A DNA stretch of 64,000 bases from Paenibacillus xylanexedens (GTDB taxonomy: Bacteria > Bacillota > Bacilli > Paenibacillales > Paenibacillaceae): assembly GCF_007676705.1 (NCBI RefSeq), contig NZ_VEBF01000001.1:1364001-1428000 (forward strand), given 5' to 3'. Positions 44,945 to 53,677 of this stretch are shown here, piece after piece. Both the position numbers and the translations under genes were made by a program. Within the stretch, counting starts at the first letter, position 1, and the number at the start of each line of letters is the position of its first letter. Under the pieces are notes generated by a model that was not told where the DNA came from, did not search any database, and saw only the letters and a program-made list of their open reading frames with translations.

Positions 44945-45427
44945 TCATATCCCAAAATGCACAATGCATTTCCCATTTACCTCAGCAAACTTTGCCATGT
45001 TCGCAAGCTTGTTTAATTCGTTGATTAATTCGACTTTGTTGTACACCAGTTTCTCGTAGTAGCCCTTCTGTTCGCCTCCAGCAATGCTGTAATTCCCTGT
45101 CAGCACAATCGGATCCGCCGCATGGCTGAATAGATCCATCCAAGCCCGAATCAGTTGATGAAACTTCACCAAAACATCTGGCTCTTCAATAACGGTTATT
45201 CCATAGTTGTTCAGTCCACTACATCTCATGCAGGTAGATGGATTCCATGTATCCAACCAAAGAAGGGAATCATAGATGTACGCAATGAATTCGTCTTCCA
45301 AGGTCGCATGATTCTCTGTGGTTAATCCACTTCCATGTATTCTCCCTTTTGAATCCCATGAGTACGAAGTATGAATATTCCCGTTTACTTGCTCTTTGTT
45401 TTCGATAACAAAATGATGCTTCGGCAT
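44945..45427 (-). CDS. Hypothetical protein
   Basis: 160 residues. It contains a possible metal-binding CMRC pair (PSTCMRCSGLNNYG) and a helical C-terminal half with KLVYNKVELINELNKLANM. I do not recognise the family. The start ATG has AAGGAGG. Confidence 0.58.
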   Translation of the reverse strand: MPKHHFVIENKEQVNGNIHTSYSWDSKGRIHGSGLTTENHATLEDEFIAYIYDSLLWLDTWNPSTCMRCSGLNNYGITVIEEPDVLVKFHQLIRAWMDLFSHAADPIVLTGNYSIAGGEQKGYYEKLVYNKVELINELNKLANMAKFAEVNGKCIVHFGI

Positions 45428-45509
45428 TCCTGCGTACTTCCTCCTTACACGTCACTCCCATAGACTCCTCTTAATTCATCATAACCCATGTATTGGTAAA
45501 TGGAAATTG

Positions 45510-45556
45510 AAAAAGATCCTATCTACCTCCCAAATCAGGAGAAGTAAAATAGGACC
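45510..45556 (-). terminator. Imperfect terminator
   Basis: On the minus strand GGTCCTATTTTACTTCTCC pairs imperfectly with GGAGGTAGATAGGATC, followed by TTTTTC, just beyond the stop of the 45.6 kb gene. Confidence 0.55.
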
Positions 45557-45577
45557 GTGATAAAAACTTCCTTACAT

Positions 45578-45988
45578 TCATAAAATCCTTCGTCTACTCA
45601 GAAACGATGTTCTTTCTTCTCGGTACATCTCTATAAATTCATTGGTTACATGATCATGCCTCAGTACTCCCATATAATCTGTTCCAGGGTTCTTTGGTCT
45701 ATAATCTGAATCCACCGTGTAGATATTGAAGTGCACCTCATCTTCGTCCTGTGATACATTCGTATGATCGAAAAGTGAAATCACTTCATCTTTACCGAGA
45801 AACCTAAATGGAGATTCCTGACGCTCTATAATACAAAAAGGATATGTGAGGTTTTCTATCTGAATGAATTTCTGGTATGCCTTAAGCTCATCAGGTATTA
45901 GATCCATGTACTGTCTAGCTACATTTTCTGCCTGAAATACACCTGAAATCCACTTCAAATCCCCCTTGGTTGCTACGATAATAAACAA
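45578..45988 (-). CDS. Hypothetical protein
   Basis: 136 residues (TTG start with AAGGTGA five bases before it; an in-frame GTG lies three codons upstream at 45997). Sequence has ENVARQYMDLIPDELKAYQKF and the rest is beta-rich. Not recognised. A terminator-like hairpin follows the stop. Confidence 0.55.
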   Translation of the reverse strand: MFIIVATKGDLKWISGVFQAENVARQYMDLIPDELKAYQKFIQIENLTYPFCIIERQESPFRFLGKDEVISLFDHTNVSQDEDEVHFNIYTVDSDYRPKNPGTDYMGVLRHDHVTNEFIEMYREERTSFLSRRRIL

Positions 45989-46019
45989 ACGAATCACCTT
46001 CTAATTTTAATTAGGATAT

Positions 46020-46535
46020 CTATATTCCACGCACAAAAGTCTGGGACAAAATTCGGTGGCTGCCAGCGATGTTGTCAATCTCAATGTTATATTCAGACTC
46101 AGTATGTTCAATCTGATGCTGCTCATAATATTTTTTCCAGAATGAAACTGCTGCCGCATTATTAGCGAGCTGTTCTACTTTGAATGTACCCTCAAATTGA
46201 GCAAAAACCATGTCAACCGCTTGTGCTGCTAGCCCCTGTCCGCGATACTTTTTAACCAGGAACAGCTCTTGCACGGTATAATCCACACCTTCCGGCACAT
46301 ATGGAGGTGAGCACACCAGTACGAATCCAATAACCTTTCCTTCATACTGAATCAAAAACGGATGTAATTCATCGCATTCCAGATATAGATAGGTGTTCGT
46401 TGGATCATATTTCCCCTCTTCGAGTAGATCCTCGCCAGAAAATTCAGACAGATCATATAAATACAAGTTGTACAGGTTGAGAAACAATTCCTTTTGTTCT
46501 GCCAAAATACTCGTAATTTGCACATTCATCTTCAT
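46020..46535 (-). CDS. GNAT-family N-acetyltransferase
   Basis: 171 residues. Acetyl-CoA block: ELFLVKKYRGQGLAAQAVDMVFAQF; then KVEQLANNAAAVSFWKKYYEQH, a normal GNAT C-terminal part. GGGAGATG precedes ATG 46535. Substrate unknown. Confidence 0.83.
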   Translation of the reverse strand: MKMNVQITSILAEQKELFLNLYNLYLYDLSEFSGEDLLEEGKYDPTNTYLYLECDELHPFLIQYEGKVIGFVLVCSPPYVPEGVDYTVQELFLVKKYRGQGLAAQAVDMVFAQFEGTFKVEQLANNAAAVSFWKKYYEQHQIEHTESEYNIEIDNIAGSHRILSQTFVRGI

Positions 46536-46713
46536 TGCACATCTCCCTTAGTTAATGAGTTGGTTAGTGGTCCATACATGACATTACCGATGTCCACAAC
46601 GAGTTTGCTGTGCCCTGTTCTCAATATATCCTTTCAACCACAGCAGATATAGGCAAAGTTTGGTTTAAACCATGGAGTAACCTTAACTGTCGTAGTGGAA
46701 GTGTACATTTGTG

Positions 46714-46741
46714 CAAAAAAAAAAGACTCCCTACAGAGTCC
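46714..46741 (-). terminator. Terminator overlapping the stop of the small membrane gene
   Basis: Minus strand GACTC and GAGTC with a six-base loop, then ten T residues. The stop codon of the 46.7 kb membrane gene lies inside the loop region. Confidence 0.7.
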
Positions 46742-46967
46742 GATTATTGGTCTTGTCTTTATTTTTCACCAAGTATCCACTGGCAAGCGCTGCGGGAGCG
46801 ATAAAAGGTAAGAATGTCAACCAATCCATGAAAAGAAGTATAGGAACGAAAATAAATATTACACTGATATACATCATGACTGGAGATTTTTTCTTCAACC
46901 CCTGAACACCGAAAACAACGCCTGCCAATGAGATCACAAGGACAAAAGCAATGTGAAGCACGTTCAT
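46731..46967 (-). CDS. Small membrane protein, unknown function
   Basis: 78 residues (start MNVLHIAFVL) with two to three hydrophobic helices and a short Lys-rich turn between them. The GGAGG site is eight bases before ATG 46967; the longer frame starts at 47000 inside the isochorismatase-gene region. Its 3' end overlaps its terminator hairpin. Unknown function. Confidence 0.6.
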   Translation of the reverse strand: MNVLHIAFVLVISLAGVVFGVQGLKKKSPVMMYISVIFIFVPILLFMDWLTFLPFIAPAALASGYLVKNKDKTNNRTL

Positions 46968-47000
46968 CACCATCACCTCCATTTTGGATATAACCGACAC

Positions 47001-47489
47001 TTAATGGATTAGATAATCAACCACAGGATATGAGATCACATTGCGATCTCTGTACGTTGAAGTTACCGCTTCATGATGAGTGCTGAGAATTCCGTTTTGC
47101 AACATCACCGGACGGAAACCTCGCTCCATCGCACCGTTGTATGTGAATAGAACACATTCCTCTGCGGCAAACCCGGCAATAATCACCAATTCAATTCCGT
47201 GACTCTTCAACACCTGCTCCAGATCAGTTTGCCAGAAAGCATTGGAAGCTTCTTTGGTAACTGTGATATCCTTCTCATTCACATCCACCTCGGGAATAAT
47301 ACGATATTCTTCCGGTGGTGTCTCCTCCATGCCCTCCACATCCTGCACGTGAACGACCACATGATCATTCGAGCGCAGCACGTTAGCTACATGGTTAATG
47401 TACTCGCAAGCATGGTCTATCGAGCTCTGATCCATCTTTTTCCGCACAATACTCTCTTGCATATCAATGATTATGAATCCTACTTTCAT
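47001..47489 (-). CDS. Isochorismatase-family cysteine hydrolase
   Basis: 162 residues. Catalytic triad residues can be seen: D9 in IIIDMQES, K79 in VTKEASNAFWQTDL and C112 in FAAEECV. The family includes nicotinamidases, isochorismatases and carbamoyl hydrolases; which one is undetermined. ATG 47489 follows AGGAGAGATTGG. Confidence 0.87.
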   Translation of the reverse strand: MKVGFIIIDMQESIVRKKMDQSSIDHACEYINHVANVLRSNDHVVVHVQDVEGMEETPPEEYRIIPEVDVNEKDITVTKEASNAFWQTDLEQVLKSHGIELVIIAGFAAEECVLFTYNGAMERGFRPVMLQNGILSTHHEAVTSTYRDRNVISYPVVDYLIH

Positions 47490-47543
47490 CCAATCTCTCC
47501 TCATACAAAATGTAGTTTTAATCTTGGTATCACAAAATTCAAT

Positions 47544-48254
47544 TTAGTCTTTAAACAATTCATTCAGCATCCGGTCACGGTTCTCGAGAAAGCTGCGGGT
47601 AATCTGATAGTGATCGGTCTCCTCATAGGTTACCTCTTGAATATGGCTATCGTCAAAACTTAAAATCTCTGCCCCCGGATATCCCAGCAAAATCGGTGAA
47701 TGCGTCGCAATAATGAATTGTGAAGTGCCTGACAGATCATGGAGAATCCGCAATAAAGAGAGCTGCCTTGCTGGGGACAATGCGGCTTCGGGCTCGTCGA
47801 GCAGGTAGATGCCTTTGGAACTGAAGCGGTTGACGAACAGACTGAGAAAAGACTCCCCATGCGATTGTTCATGCAATGAACGCCCGCCATAATATGGAAG
47901 CGATGCCGGCATCTCATCGACATGCGATGCGAATTGATAGAACGATTCAGAGCGCATGAAGAAGCCATTCGTTATTTTGGGCAACCATGCCAGTCTGAGA
48001 TAACTCCCGAGCGAGGATTCCGAAGCATGTGTCTCATAGGTATTATTCCTGCCGCCCCCTGCGGTATTGAATCCACATTGATGAGCGATGCCTTCCAGCA
48101 GCGTAGATTTCCCTGAACCATTTTCACCTACAAAAAAAGTAACGTTATTCGTGAGCTCCAACCGTTCCAAGGACCGGATCGAGGGGATGTCAAAAGGATA
48201 TTGGTCCCGATTCTCGATCTTGGACAACAAGAGTTCCACACTTCGAAGATACAT
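47544..48254 (-). CDS. AAA-type ATPase (COG3910-like)
   Basis: 236 residues. Walker A GENGSGKST at 43-51 (FVGENGSGKSTLLE), Q-loop-like SHGESFL and Walker B LLDEPEAALSPARQ, followed by an ATHSP switch. This arrangement matches small Rad50/ABC-like predicted ATPases (COG3910) that are widespread and uncharacterised. ATG 48254 follows AGGAG; the longer frame starts at 48272. Confidence 0.8.
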   Translation of the reverse strand: MYLRSVELLLSKIENRDQYPFDIPSIRSLERLELTNNVTFFVGENGSGKSTLLEGIAHQCGFNTAGGGRNNTYETHASESSLGSYLRLAWLPKITNGFFMRSESFYQFASHVDEMPASLPYYGGRSLHEQSHGESFLSLFVNRFSSKGIYLLDEPEAALSPARQLSLLRILHDLSGTSQFIIATHSPILLGYPGAEILSFDDSHIQEVTYEETDHYQITRSFLENRDRMLNELFKD

Positions 48255-48360
48255 AGGCATACTCCTATTCATGTTAGATTTGGCTCCATCTACGGCAGGT
48301 ACCTTTTCGTTTACACATTCCCTATATTAAACGACGAACAGATGGATGACAAAATTATGG

Positions 48361-48390
48361 TTGACGGTGGCAGATCACCTTCTATATTAT
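48361..48390 (+). promoter_or_regulatory. SigA-like promoter of the antiterminator-PTS operon
   Basis: TTGACG (48361-48366), an 18-base spacer, then TATTAT (48385-48390). It precedes the RAT/terminator region. An AGAACGTTCT palindrome lies just after the -10. An unusual spacer length makes it moderate. Confidence 0.55.
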
Positions 48391-48427
48391 GTAGGAAGAA
48401 CGTTCTGATAAAAACATAAAATGAATT

Positions 48428-48499
48428 GGCGTGTTACCACCCCAGAGGGCATGAGCCAAGAAGCGAACATGAGACTATACTCGCTTCTTGGCTCTTTTT
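48428..48499 (+). promoter_or_regulatory. RAT/terminator antitermination switch
   Basis: A RAT-like sequence, GGCGTGTTACCACC...GAGGGCATGAGCC (48428-48457), is followed by an overlapping terminator stem GAGCCAAGAAGCGA (48453-48466) and TCGCTTCTTGGCTC (48481-48494) with TTTTT. The last five bases of the RAT are the first five of the terminator stem, so binding of the antiterminator protein would prevent termination. This is the mechanism of BglG/LicT/GlcT systems. It lies before the antiterminator gene itself, so the operon is autoregulated. Confidence 0.8.
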
Positions 48500-48551
48500 G
48501 CGTTCCGGCGGCCTGAAAGCGTTAACTTTAGAAACGAGGAGGCGGTGAACC

Positions 48552-49436
48552 GTGAGTAAAGGAATGATTCTGCAGGTGGAGCGGGTCGTCGGCAGCAATA
48601 TTGTTCTGGCCCGGTCGCACCAGAATACCAAGGAGTACGTACTGATCGGCAAAGGGTTGGGATTTGCGTTCAAGGTGGAAAGCACCATTCAGTCCGATGA
48701 TCCGCGAATTGAGAAAAGGTTCCGGCTGGAAGACCGGGAGGAGTGGGGGCAGGCCCAGGAGCTGATGAAAGACTTGGACCCCAATGTCATCGACATCTCT
48801 GACCGAATTATCCGTCTCATCGCTGATCAATTTCCCGGCAAGCTGAATGACAAGATCTACCTTGCTCTTCCGAGTCATATTCAGTTCACCTTATATCGTA
48901 TCCGCAACGGGATGGAGATTCTGAATCCCTTCCTTACGGAGACAAAGCTCAGCTTTCCGAAAGAATTCGAAATCGCCTCGGAAGCGGCGGCCATGATCGG
49001 AGAGGCCTTTGGCGTAGAGGTACCGGAGGATGAGGCCGGGTTCCTGACATACCATGTGTACTCCTCCGTAAATCACGTCCCTGTCGGACAGTTGGTTAAG
49101 GTATCCAATGTGATCAGCAAGCTTCAGTCCATTATTGAAGAGGAGGGTGGCGTTCGCTTTGATCAGGGCAGCCTTAGCCAGGCAAGACTCATGATACACC
49201 TGCGCTTCTCCATGGAACGCCTGTATCAGCAGTCGATGACGGCCCCCACCTTCGCACAATATGTGAAAAATGAATATCCGTCCGAATACCAGCTGGCCAG
49301 AAAACTGAGCGCTGTAATGGCCGAGGATTTGGGTACAGAGGTACCCGAGGAAGAAACGGCTTTTCTCGCCATGCATTTATACCGGCTTTTTCAAACCCAT
49401 GCCAAAACCAACAACAGAAAGGACCACACACAATGA
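48552..49436 (+). CDS. BglG/GlcT-type PRD transcriptional antiterminator
   Basis: 294 residues: N-terminal CAT RNA-binding domain (1-57, KGMILQVERVVGSNIVLARS), then two PTS-regulation domains. The four family histidines are all visible: LPSHIQF and LTYHVYS in PRD1; MIHLRFS and LAMHLYR in PRD2. PTS phosphorylation tunes its dimerisation and RAT binding. GTG 48552 has GGAGG nine bases before. It overlaps the EIIA gene by ATGA. Regulates the sugar PTS operon through the upstream RAT. Confidence 0.92.
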   Translation: MSKGMILQVERVVGSNIVLARSHQNTKEYVLIGKGLGFAFKVESTIQSDDPRIEKRFRLEDREEWGQAQELMKDLDPNVIDISDRIIRLIADQFPGKLNDKIYLALPSHIQFTLYRIRNGMEILNPFLTETKLSFPKEFEIASEAAAMIGEAFGVEVPEDEAGFLTYHVYSSVNHVPVGQLVKVSNVISKLQSIIEEEGGVRFDQGSLSQARLMIHLRFSMERLYQQSMTAPTFAQYVKNEYPSEYQLARKLSAVMAEDLGTEVPEEETAFLAMHLYRLFQTHAKTNNRKDHTQ

Positions 49437-49939
49437 TCTGGAAATGGAAAAACAACAAATCTGCCAAAACATCTGAAACAATATCCGTCGCCTCTCCCCT
49501 CACCGGAACCTGCGTCAGTTTGGAAGAAGTGCCTGACGAAGCGTTCGCGCAAGGACTTATGGGACCGGGAGTTGCAATGATTCCCCAGGAGGGCAGGCTG
49601 GTCGCCCCTATCGACGGCACTGTGGTGCACCTGATCAAATCGCACCATGCCGTAATGATTGAGCATGCTTCCGGGCTGCAGCTGCTGCTGCATATCGGTA
49701 TGAATACTGTCAGCCTGAAAGGACATGGCTTCACCCCCCAAGTGCAGACCGGGGATCAGGTCACTATCGGTCAGACCCTGATTGAATTTGACCTGAATGC
49801 GATCGCTTCGGCCGGTTATCCGGTCATCACCCCTGTCATCGTTGCGAATGCGGCTGAACAGCCGTGGGAGTCGCACCCGGAGTATGGCAGCGTAGAAGCA
49901 GGCATGGGAACTATCATGAAAGTCAGCTTGTCCAAATAA
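49433..49939 (+). CDS. PTS glucose-family EIIA component (Crr-like)
   Basis: 168 residues with active-site His H87 (LLLHIGMNTV) and the neighbouring H71/H72. The ASPLTG and GFTPQVQTGDQV segments identify the EIIA-Glc family. It phosphorylates the IIB domain of the partner EIICB. ATGA overlap with the antiterminator gene indicates coupled translation. The three genes form one plus-strand operon. Confidence 0.92.
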   Translation: MIWKWKNNKSAKTSETISVASPLTGTCVSLEEVPDEAFAQGLMGPGVAMIPQEGRLVAPIDGTVVHLIKSHHAVMIEHASGLQLLLHIGMNTVSLKGHGFTPQVQTGDQVTIGQTLIEFDLNAIASAGYPVITPVIVANAAEQPWESHPEYGSVEAGMGTIMKVSLSK

Positions 49940-49969
49940 CCTAAATCAAAAAAAGAAAGGAAGAACAAT

Positions 49970-51424
49970 ATGCTGAAAGCACTGCAAAAGCTGGGAAGAT
50001 CCCTGATGCTTCCTGTAGCAACCCTGCCTGCGGCAGGAATTCTTCAAGGCCTCGGTCTTCTTAATTACGAAAAGGACATTCCGCTCGGTCCCGTGATCGG
50101 GGGATTTCTTAATCAGTATGTAGTTCCATTCTTGAATGAGGGAGCGGGGGCGATCTTCGGCAACCTTGCGCTCATCTTCGCCATTGGGGTGGCAATCGGA
50201 CTGGCGGGGGATGCGGTCGCCGCGCTTTCCGCCCTGATCGCTTATATGGTGCTGACGCGGATTCTGGGAGCCGTTCCAGGTGTATTCGGCTATATTCCTG
50301 ACGATGTCAAGCTGGATATGGGCGTATTGGGCGGGATATTTGCCGGACTGCTTGCAGCCTATATGTATAAAAAATACCATAATATCAAGCTTCCTGACTG
50401 GCTCGGCTTCTTCTCCGGCAAACGCTTTGTGCCGATGGTCACCGCCGGCTCCATGCTGGTGTTGGCCATCCTGTTCGGCATGGTCTGGAGCCCGATTCAG
50501 GATGCCATCGGCGCTTTCGGCGCCTGGATTGTAGGCTTTGGAGGCGTTGGCTCCATGGTGTTCATGATCGCCAACCGCCTGCTCATCCCGCTCGGTCTGC
50601 ATCATGTCCTCAACTCCATCGCCTGGTTCCAGATCGGAGATTATACCAATGCAGCCGGGGAAGTCGTGCACGGCGACCTGACCCGCTTCTTCAACGGAGA
50701 CCCTACGGCAGGCATGTTCATGTCTGGCTTCTTCCCGATTATGATGTTCGCTCTTCCGGCGGCGGCGCTAGCCTTGATTCATACAGCCCGGCCTGAAAAG
50801 CGTAAAATGGTCGCTTCGATCTTTATCGGCGCAGCGGTGGCTTCGTTCTTAACGGGTATTACCGAGCCGCTCGAGTTCTCCTTCATGTTCGCGGCGCCTC
50901 TGCTGTATGTGGTGCACGCTATTCTTACCGGTGCAGCGGCCCTGATCATGTACCTGCTAAATGTTAAGCTGGGCTTCGCCTTCTCTGCAGGTCTGATCGA
51001 TTACCTCGTGAACATGAAGCTGTCGACCAATCCGCTGCTCATGATCCCGGTCGGACTCGCATTTGCGGTCGTCTATTATTTCCTGTTCCGGTTCATGATT
51101 ATCAAGTTCAACCTGAAAACGCCGGGGCGCGAGGATGACACTTATGATGCCGATACCCCCACTGATACTTCAGCAGTGGCAGCGTCTGCCGACACCAAGG
51201 CTGGCAAAGTGCTCGCCGAGATCGGGGGAACAGATAATATCGAGAGCATTGACGCATGCATCACTCGCCTCCGGCTAGTTGTTAGGGACGACAAAGCCGT
51301 CAACGATCGGGCGCTCAAACAGCTTGGCGCTTCCGGCGTCATGAGGCTCGGTGGTGGAGCTGTGCAGGTCATCTTCGGCACCCAGTCCGAAATCCTGAAG
51401 GATGAGATTAAGAAGCTGATGTAA
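49970..51424 (+). CDS. PTS GlcNAc-type EIICB permease (NagE/NagP-like)
   Basis: 484 residues. The IIC domain (about 1-370) has multiple membrane helices with GDAVAALSALIAYMVLT and the GLHHVLNSIAWFQIGDY motif, which is typical of N-acetylglucosamine transporters rather than PtsG. The IIB domain (about 395-484) has the phosphorylated cysteine C430 (DACITRLRL). AAAGGAAG precedes ATG 49970. The substrate assignment as GlcNAc rests on family signature. Confidence 0.88.
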   Translation: MLKALQKLGRSLMLPVATLPAAGILQGLGLLNYEKDIPLGPVIGGFLNQYVVPFLNEGAGAIFGNLALIFAIGVAIGLAGDAVAALSALIAYMVLTRILGAVPGVFGYIPDDVKLDMGVLGGIFAGLLAAYMYKKYHNIKLPDWLGFFSGKRFVPMVTAGSMLVLAILFGMVWSPIQDAIGAFGAWIVGFGGVGSMVFMIANRLLIPLGLHHVLNSIAWFQIGDYTNAAGEVVHGDLTRFFNGDPTAGMFMSGFFPIMMFALPAAALALIHTARPEKRKMVASIFIGAAVASFLTGITEPLEFSFMFAAPLLYVVHAILTGAAALIMYLLNVKLGFAFSAGLIDYLVNMKLSTNPLLMIPVGLAFAVVYYFLFRFMIIKFNLKTPGREDDTYDADTPTDTSAVAASADTKAGKVLAEIGGTDNIESIDACITRLRLVVRDDKAVNDRALKQLGASGVMRLGGGAVQVIFGTQSEILKDEIKKLM

Positions 51425-51445
51425 CGCTCGTCCTCCTGTGAGTTT

Positions 51446-51494
51446 AAAAGGCCGAGAACAAGGGTATGCTTACCCCTGTTCTCGACCTTTTTTG
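51446..51494 (+). terminator. Terminator of the PTS operon
   Basis: AAGGCCGAGAACAAGGG and CCCCTGTTCTCGACCTT form a long stem, followed by TTTT, 20 bp after the EIICB stop. Confidence 0.9.
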
Positions 51495-51538
51495 TTAACC
51501 AAGAAGTACAGGATATTCTTTTGAAACGGTTTTGATTG

Positions 51539-51572
51539 AAAAAAAGAGAGCAAGCTATATGCCCACTCTCTC
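51539..51572 (-). terminator. Terminator of the GT2/phosphodiester glycosidase operon
   Basis: Minus strand GAGAGTGGGC and GCTTGCTCTC pair imperfectly, then TTTTTTTC, just after the GT2-GtrA stop. Confidence 0.6.
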
Positions 51573-51576
51573 TGTG

Positions 51577-52590
51577 TTAATAGACAAATCTGCGCTGCGC
51601 CCAATAGCTGAACAGGAAGATGGATACCTCGGTCAACAGCTTGGCTGCGAGCAGCGGAATAATCAGTTTTTCATTATAAAAATACAGTAAACCGTAGTTT
51701 AATAGCAACACCAGTAGGACGAGTGAGAAATATTTGGGCAAAGACTGACGAACCTTCGAGGCCTTTCCAGCAGAGAATACGTACTTCCGATTAATCGTAT
51801 AGTTGAAGATGGAGCTGCACAGTCTTGCTGCGACAACCGACAGAAATAAATTATGCGTGAAATACTGGATAATGAACAGTAATCCAAAATCAATCAGTGC
51901 GGACAGCACCGAAGATGTGCTGAACATCAGGATTGGCATATAGATCCGGAACGAATCAACCAACGGGCGGAAATGGGAGGACTCATTGTGATCCAGATAC
52001 ACCGTATCTATAAACTCCTCCGTAATCTCATATCCTTCCTTGTGTGCTGTTAACAGCATGTTCATCTCGTATTCAAACCGATCCCCCGGAATCTGGTTCA
52101 GCCAGTCTAGCATGGAGTAGGGAAAACCTCGTAGACCCGTCTGCGTGTCATATACTTTGGTACCTGTTGTGAGGGAAAAGACCGCCCGGGTGACTGTGTT
52201 GCCAAAACGGCTGCGTGCTGGGATTTTCCCGCTGAAGCGACGGCTACCGAGTACAATTCCTGGTGTCGTTTGTGCGAGCAGCACTTCGAAGATACGCTTA
52301 ATATCATGTGGCAGATGCTGTCCGTCACTGTCTGCGCACACCACACCACCCTGAGGTCCATACTCCTTAATATACTGAAAGCCTGTCTTCAAGGCCCTTC
52401 CCTTGCCCAGATTGACGGGATGTGTCAGGACTGTACAGCCGTAGGCTTCTGCCGTTTCAAAAATTCCACGGTACCCGGGGCCACTGCCATCATCCACAAT
52501 CACAATGGGACCAAGTTTATATGTTTGCAGTTGCAGAACGAGATTCAGTAAACGCACATCGGGTTCATATGATGGAATTAATATCGTCAT
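51577..52590 (-). CDS. GT2 glycosyltransferase fused to a GtrA-like membrane domain
   Basis: 337 residues. The N-terminal GT-A domain (about 1-215) has ILIPSYEPD, VIVDDGSG, the CADSDGQH DxD motif and LGSRRFSG, as in polyprenyl-phosphate glycosyltransferases. The C-terminal part (about 225-337) has four membrane helices as in GtrA, a putative flippase. Together they suggest addition and flipping of a sugar onto an envelope polymer. Start overlaps the glycosidase stop by ATGA. Confidence 0.87.
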   Translation of the reverse strand: MTILIPSYEPDVRLLNLVLQLQTYKLGPIVIVDDGSGPGYRGIFETAEAYGCTVLTHPVNLGKGRALKTGFQYIKEYGPQGGVVCADSDGQHLPHDIKRIFEVLLAQTTPGIVLGSRRFSGKIPARSRFGNTVTRAVFSLTTGTKVYDTQTGLRGFPYSMLDWLNQIPGDRFEYEMNMLLTAHKEGYEITEEFIDTVYLDHNESSHFRPLVDSFRIYMPILMFSTSSVLSALIDFGLLFIIQYFTHNLFLSVVAARLCSSIFNYTINRKYVFSAGKASKVRQSLPKYFSLVLLVLLLNYGLLYFYNEKLIIPLLAAKLLTEVSIFLFSYWAQRRFVY

Positions 52591-53600
52591 GATCCTTGTC
52601 CCTCCGTCAGATATAGAATGTCACTTACGCCACGTTCCTGGCTACGCCCCAGCGGGTTATTGACGACTCTGCCCATAAAATACATCGTGGATGAACCGCC
52701 ACCGTCCAGATTGTAGGCTTCGGTTGCTCCGAGGCCTTTCATGACATCGGCCAGTTCTGCCAAGGTCATGCCACGGCTGTCATCCTGCCGTCCGTCCACC
52801 ACCATGAAGACATAATGATTCGGAGCAATCATGCCGATCGCTGTTCTTGGATTCGCATCCTGGATGGATCGGTTTCCGAAGTTGTTATCGATTTTTACAC
52901 TGCTAAAATCACTGACGATCTCGCCATTCTGAATCAGAATCGGTCCAAAGGATAGTGTATTGGTTGCACCTTCGGCCAGCAGTTCCGAGGAAGAAATCTC
53001 ATTCTCGTTATATGTTTTCATCGTACCGTCGTTGAACAGGGCAAGTGCGTCCCGCGTCGGACTGTCTCGATACAAAGTCCCATTTCGGATAATAACACCA
53101 TCTTCACGGAATCCGTAGTAGTCACCATTAATGGCAAAGATCGCATGATTTGCAGCAGCAATCTCTGACGTATTTTCGGTAATGTTCGTTCCAAAACTAT
53201 TGTCCGCCAGCGCGGTTCGCAGGCTGCTTGCATCCGTTAGCTGAACATCAGCAACATAATACGTAATCTGATCCGAGCCAGAACCGGTCTGTACCTTTTC
53301 AATACTGACCTTCATATCATCACTCGAGTAATTCCAATCATCTGACGTTGCGTTCACTTCAGTCGTAATGGTCGAAGTACTGCTGGAATCATTGGTGTTG
53401 CCCGTTGCTGCCGTTGCCGTGTTCTCATCTGCTACGACCACCTGTACATGCCGGATCAGGTAACGGTCCGCCAGGCTGTACAGGATTCCACCTACCCCGA
53501 GCACGATGACAAGTGTAATAATGAGCCATCGGCGCTTTCTTGGAGAGATCGGTCGTTTATGTGGGTTTTTCCGGGTTGGTTTCTCATCAATCTTCATCAT
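52587..53600 (-). CDS. Secreted phosphodiester glycosidase (NAGPA-domain)
   Basis: 337 residues. N-terminal Lys/Arg-rich region and one membrane helix (about 24-43), then a Ser/Thr-rich spacer and an NAGPA-like domain (about 100-335) with FAINGDYYGF, NPRTAIGMIAPNHYVFMVVDGRQ and AYNLDGGGSSTMYF. In its eukaryotic relative this domain removes GlcNAc from GlcNAc-1-phosphodiesters. Here it would work outside, possibly on wall teichoic-acid-like polymers. It overlaps the GT2-GtrA gene by ATGA. Confidence 0.87.
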   Translation of the reverse strand: MMKIDEKPTRKNPHKRPISPRKRRWLIITLVIVLGVGGILYSLADRYLIRHVQVVVADENTATAATGNTNDSSSTSTITTEVNATSDDWNYSSDDMKVSIEKVQTGSGSDQITYYVADVQLTDASSLRTALADNSFGTNITENTSEIAAANHAIFAINGDYYGFREDGVIIRNGTLYRDSPTRDALALFNDGTMKTYNENEISSSELLAEGATNTLSFGPILIQNGEIVSDFSSVKIDNNFGNRSIQDANPRTAIGMIAPNHYVFMVVDGRQDDSRGMTLAELADVMKGLGATEAYNLDGGGSSTMYFMGRVVNNPLGRSQERGVSDILYLTEGQGS

Positions 53601-53677
53601 GTGAAGCTCACCTCTTCATCTAAGTTCTTAAGGCCATATTAGGCCGGGTAGCTTAAATGAATCTGAAACCATATCAA

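Noticed and set aside
42362..45988. A toxin-immunity locus
   Set aside because: Several small unknown proteins have an immunity-like size and composition, but no toxin gene, YeeF/LXG leader or secretion marker is adjacent.
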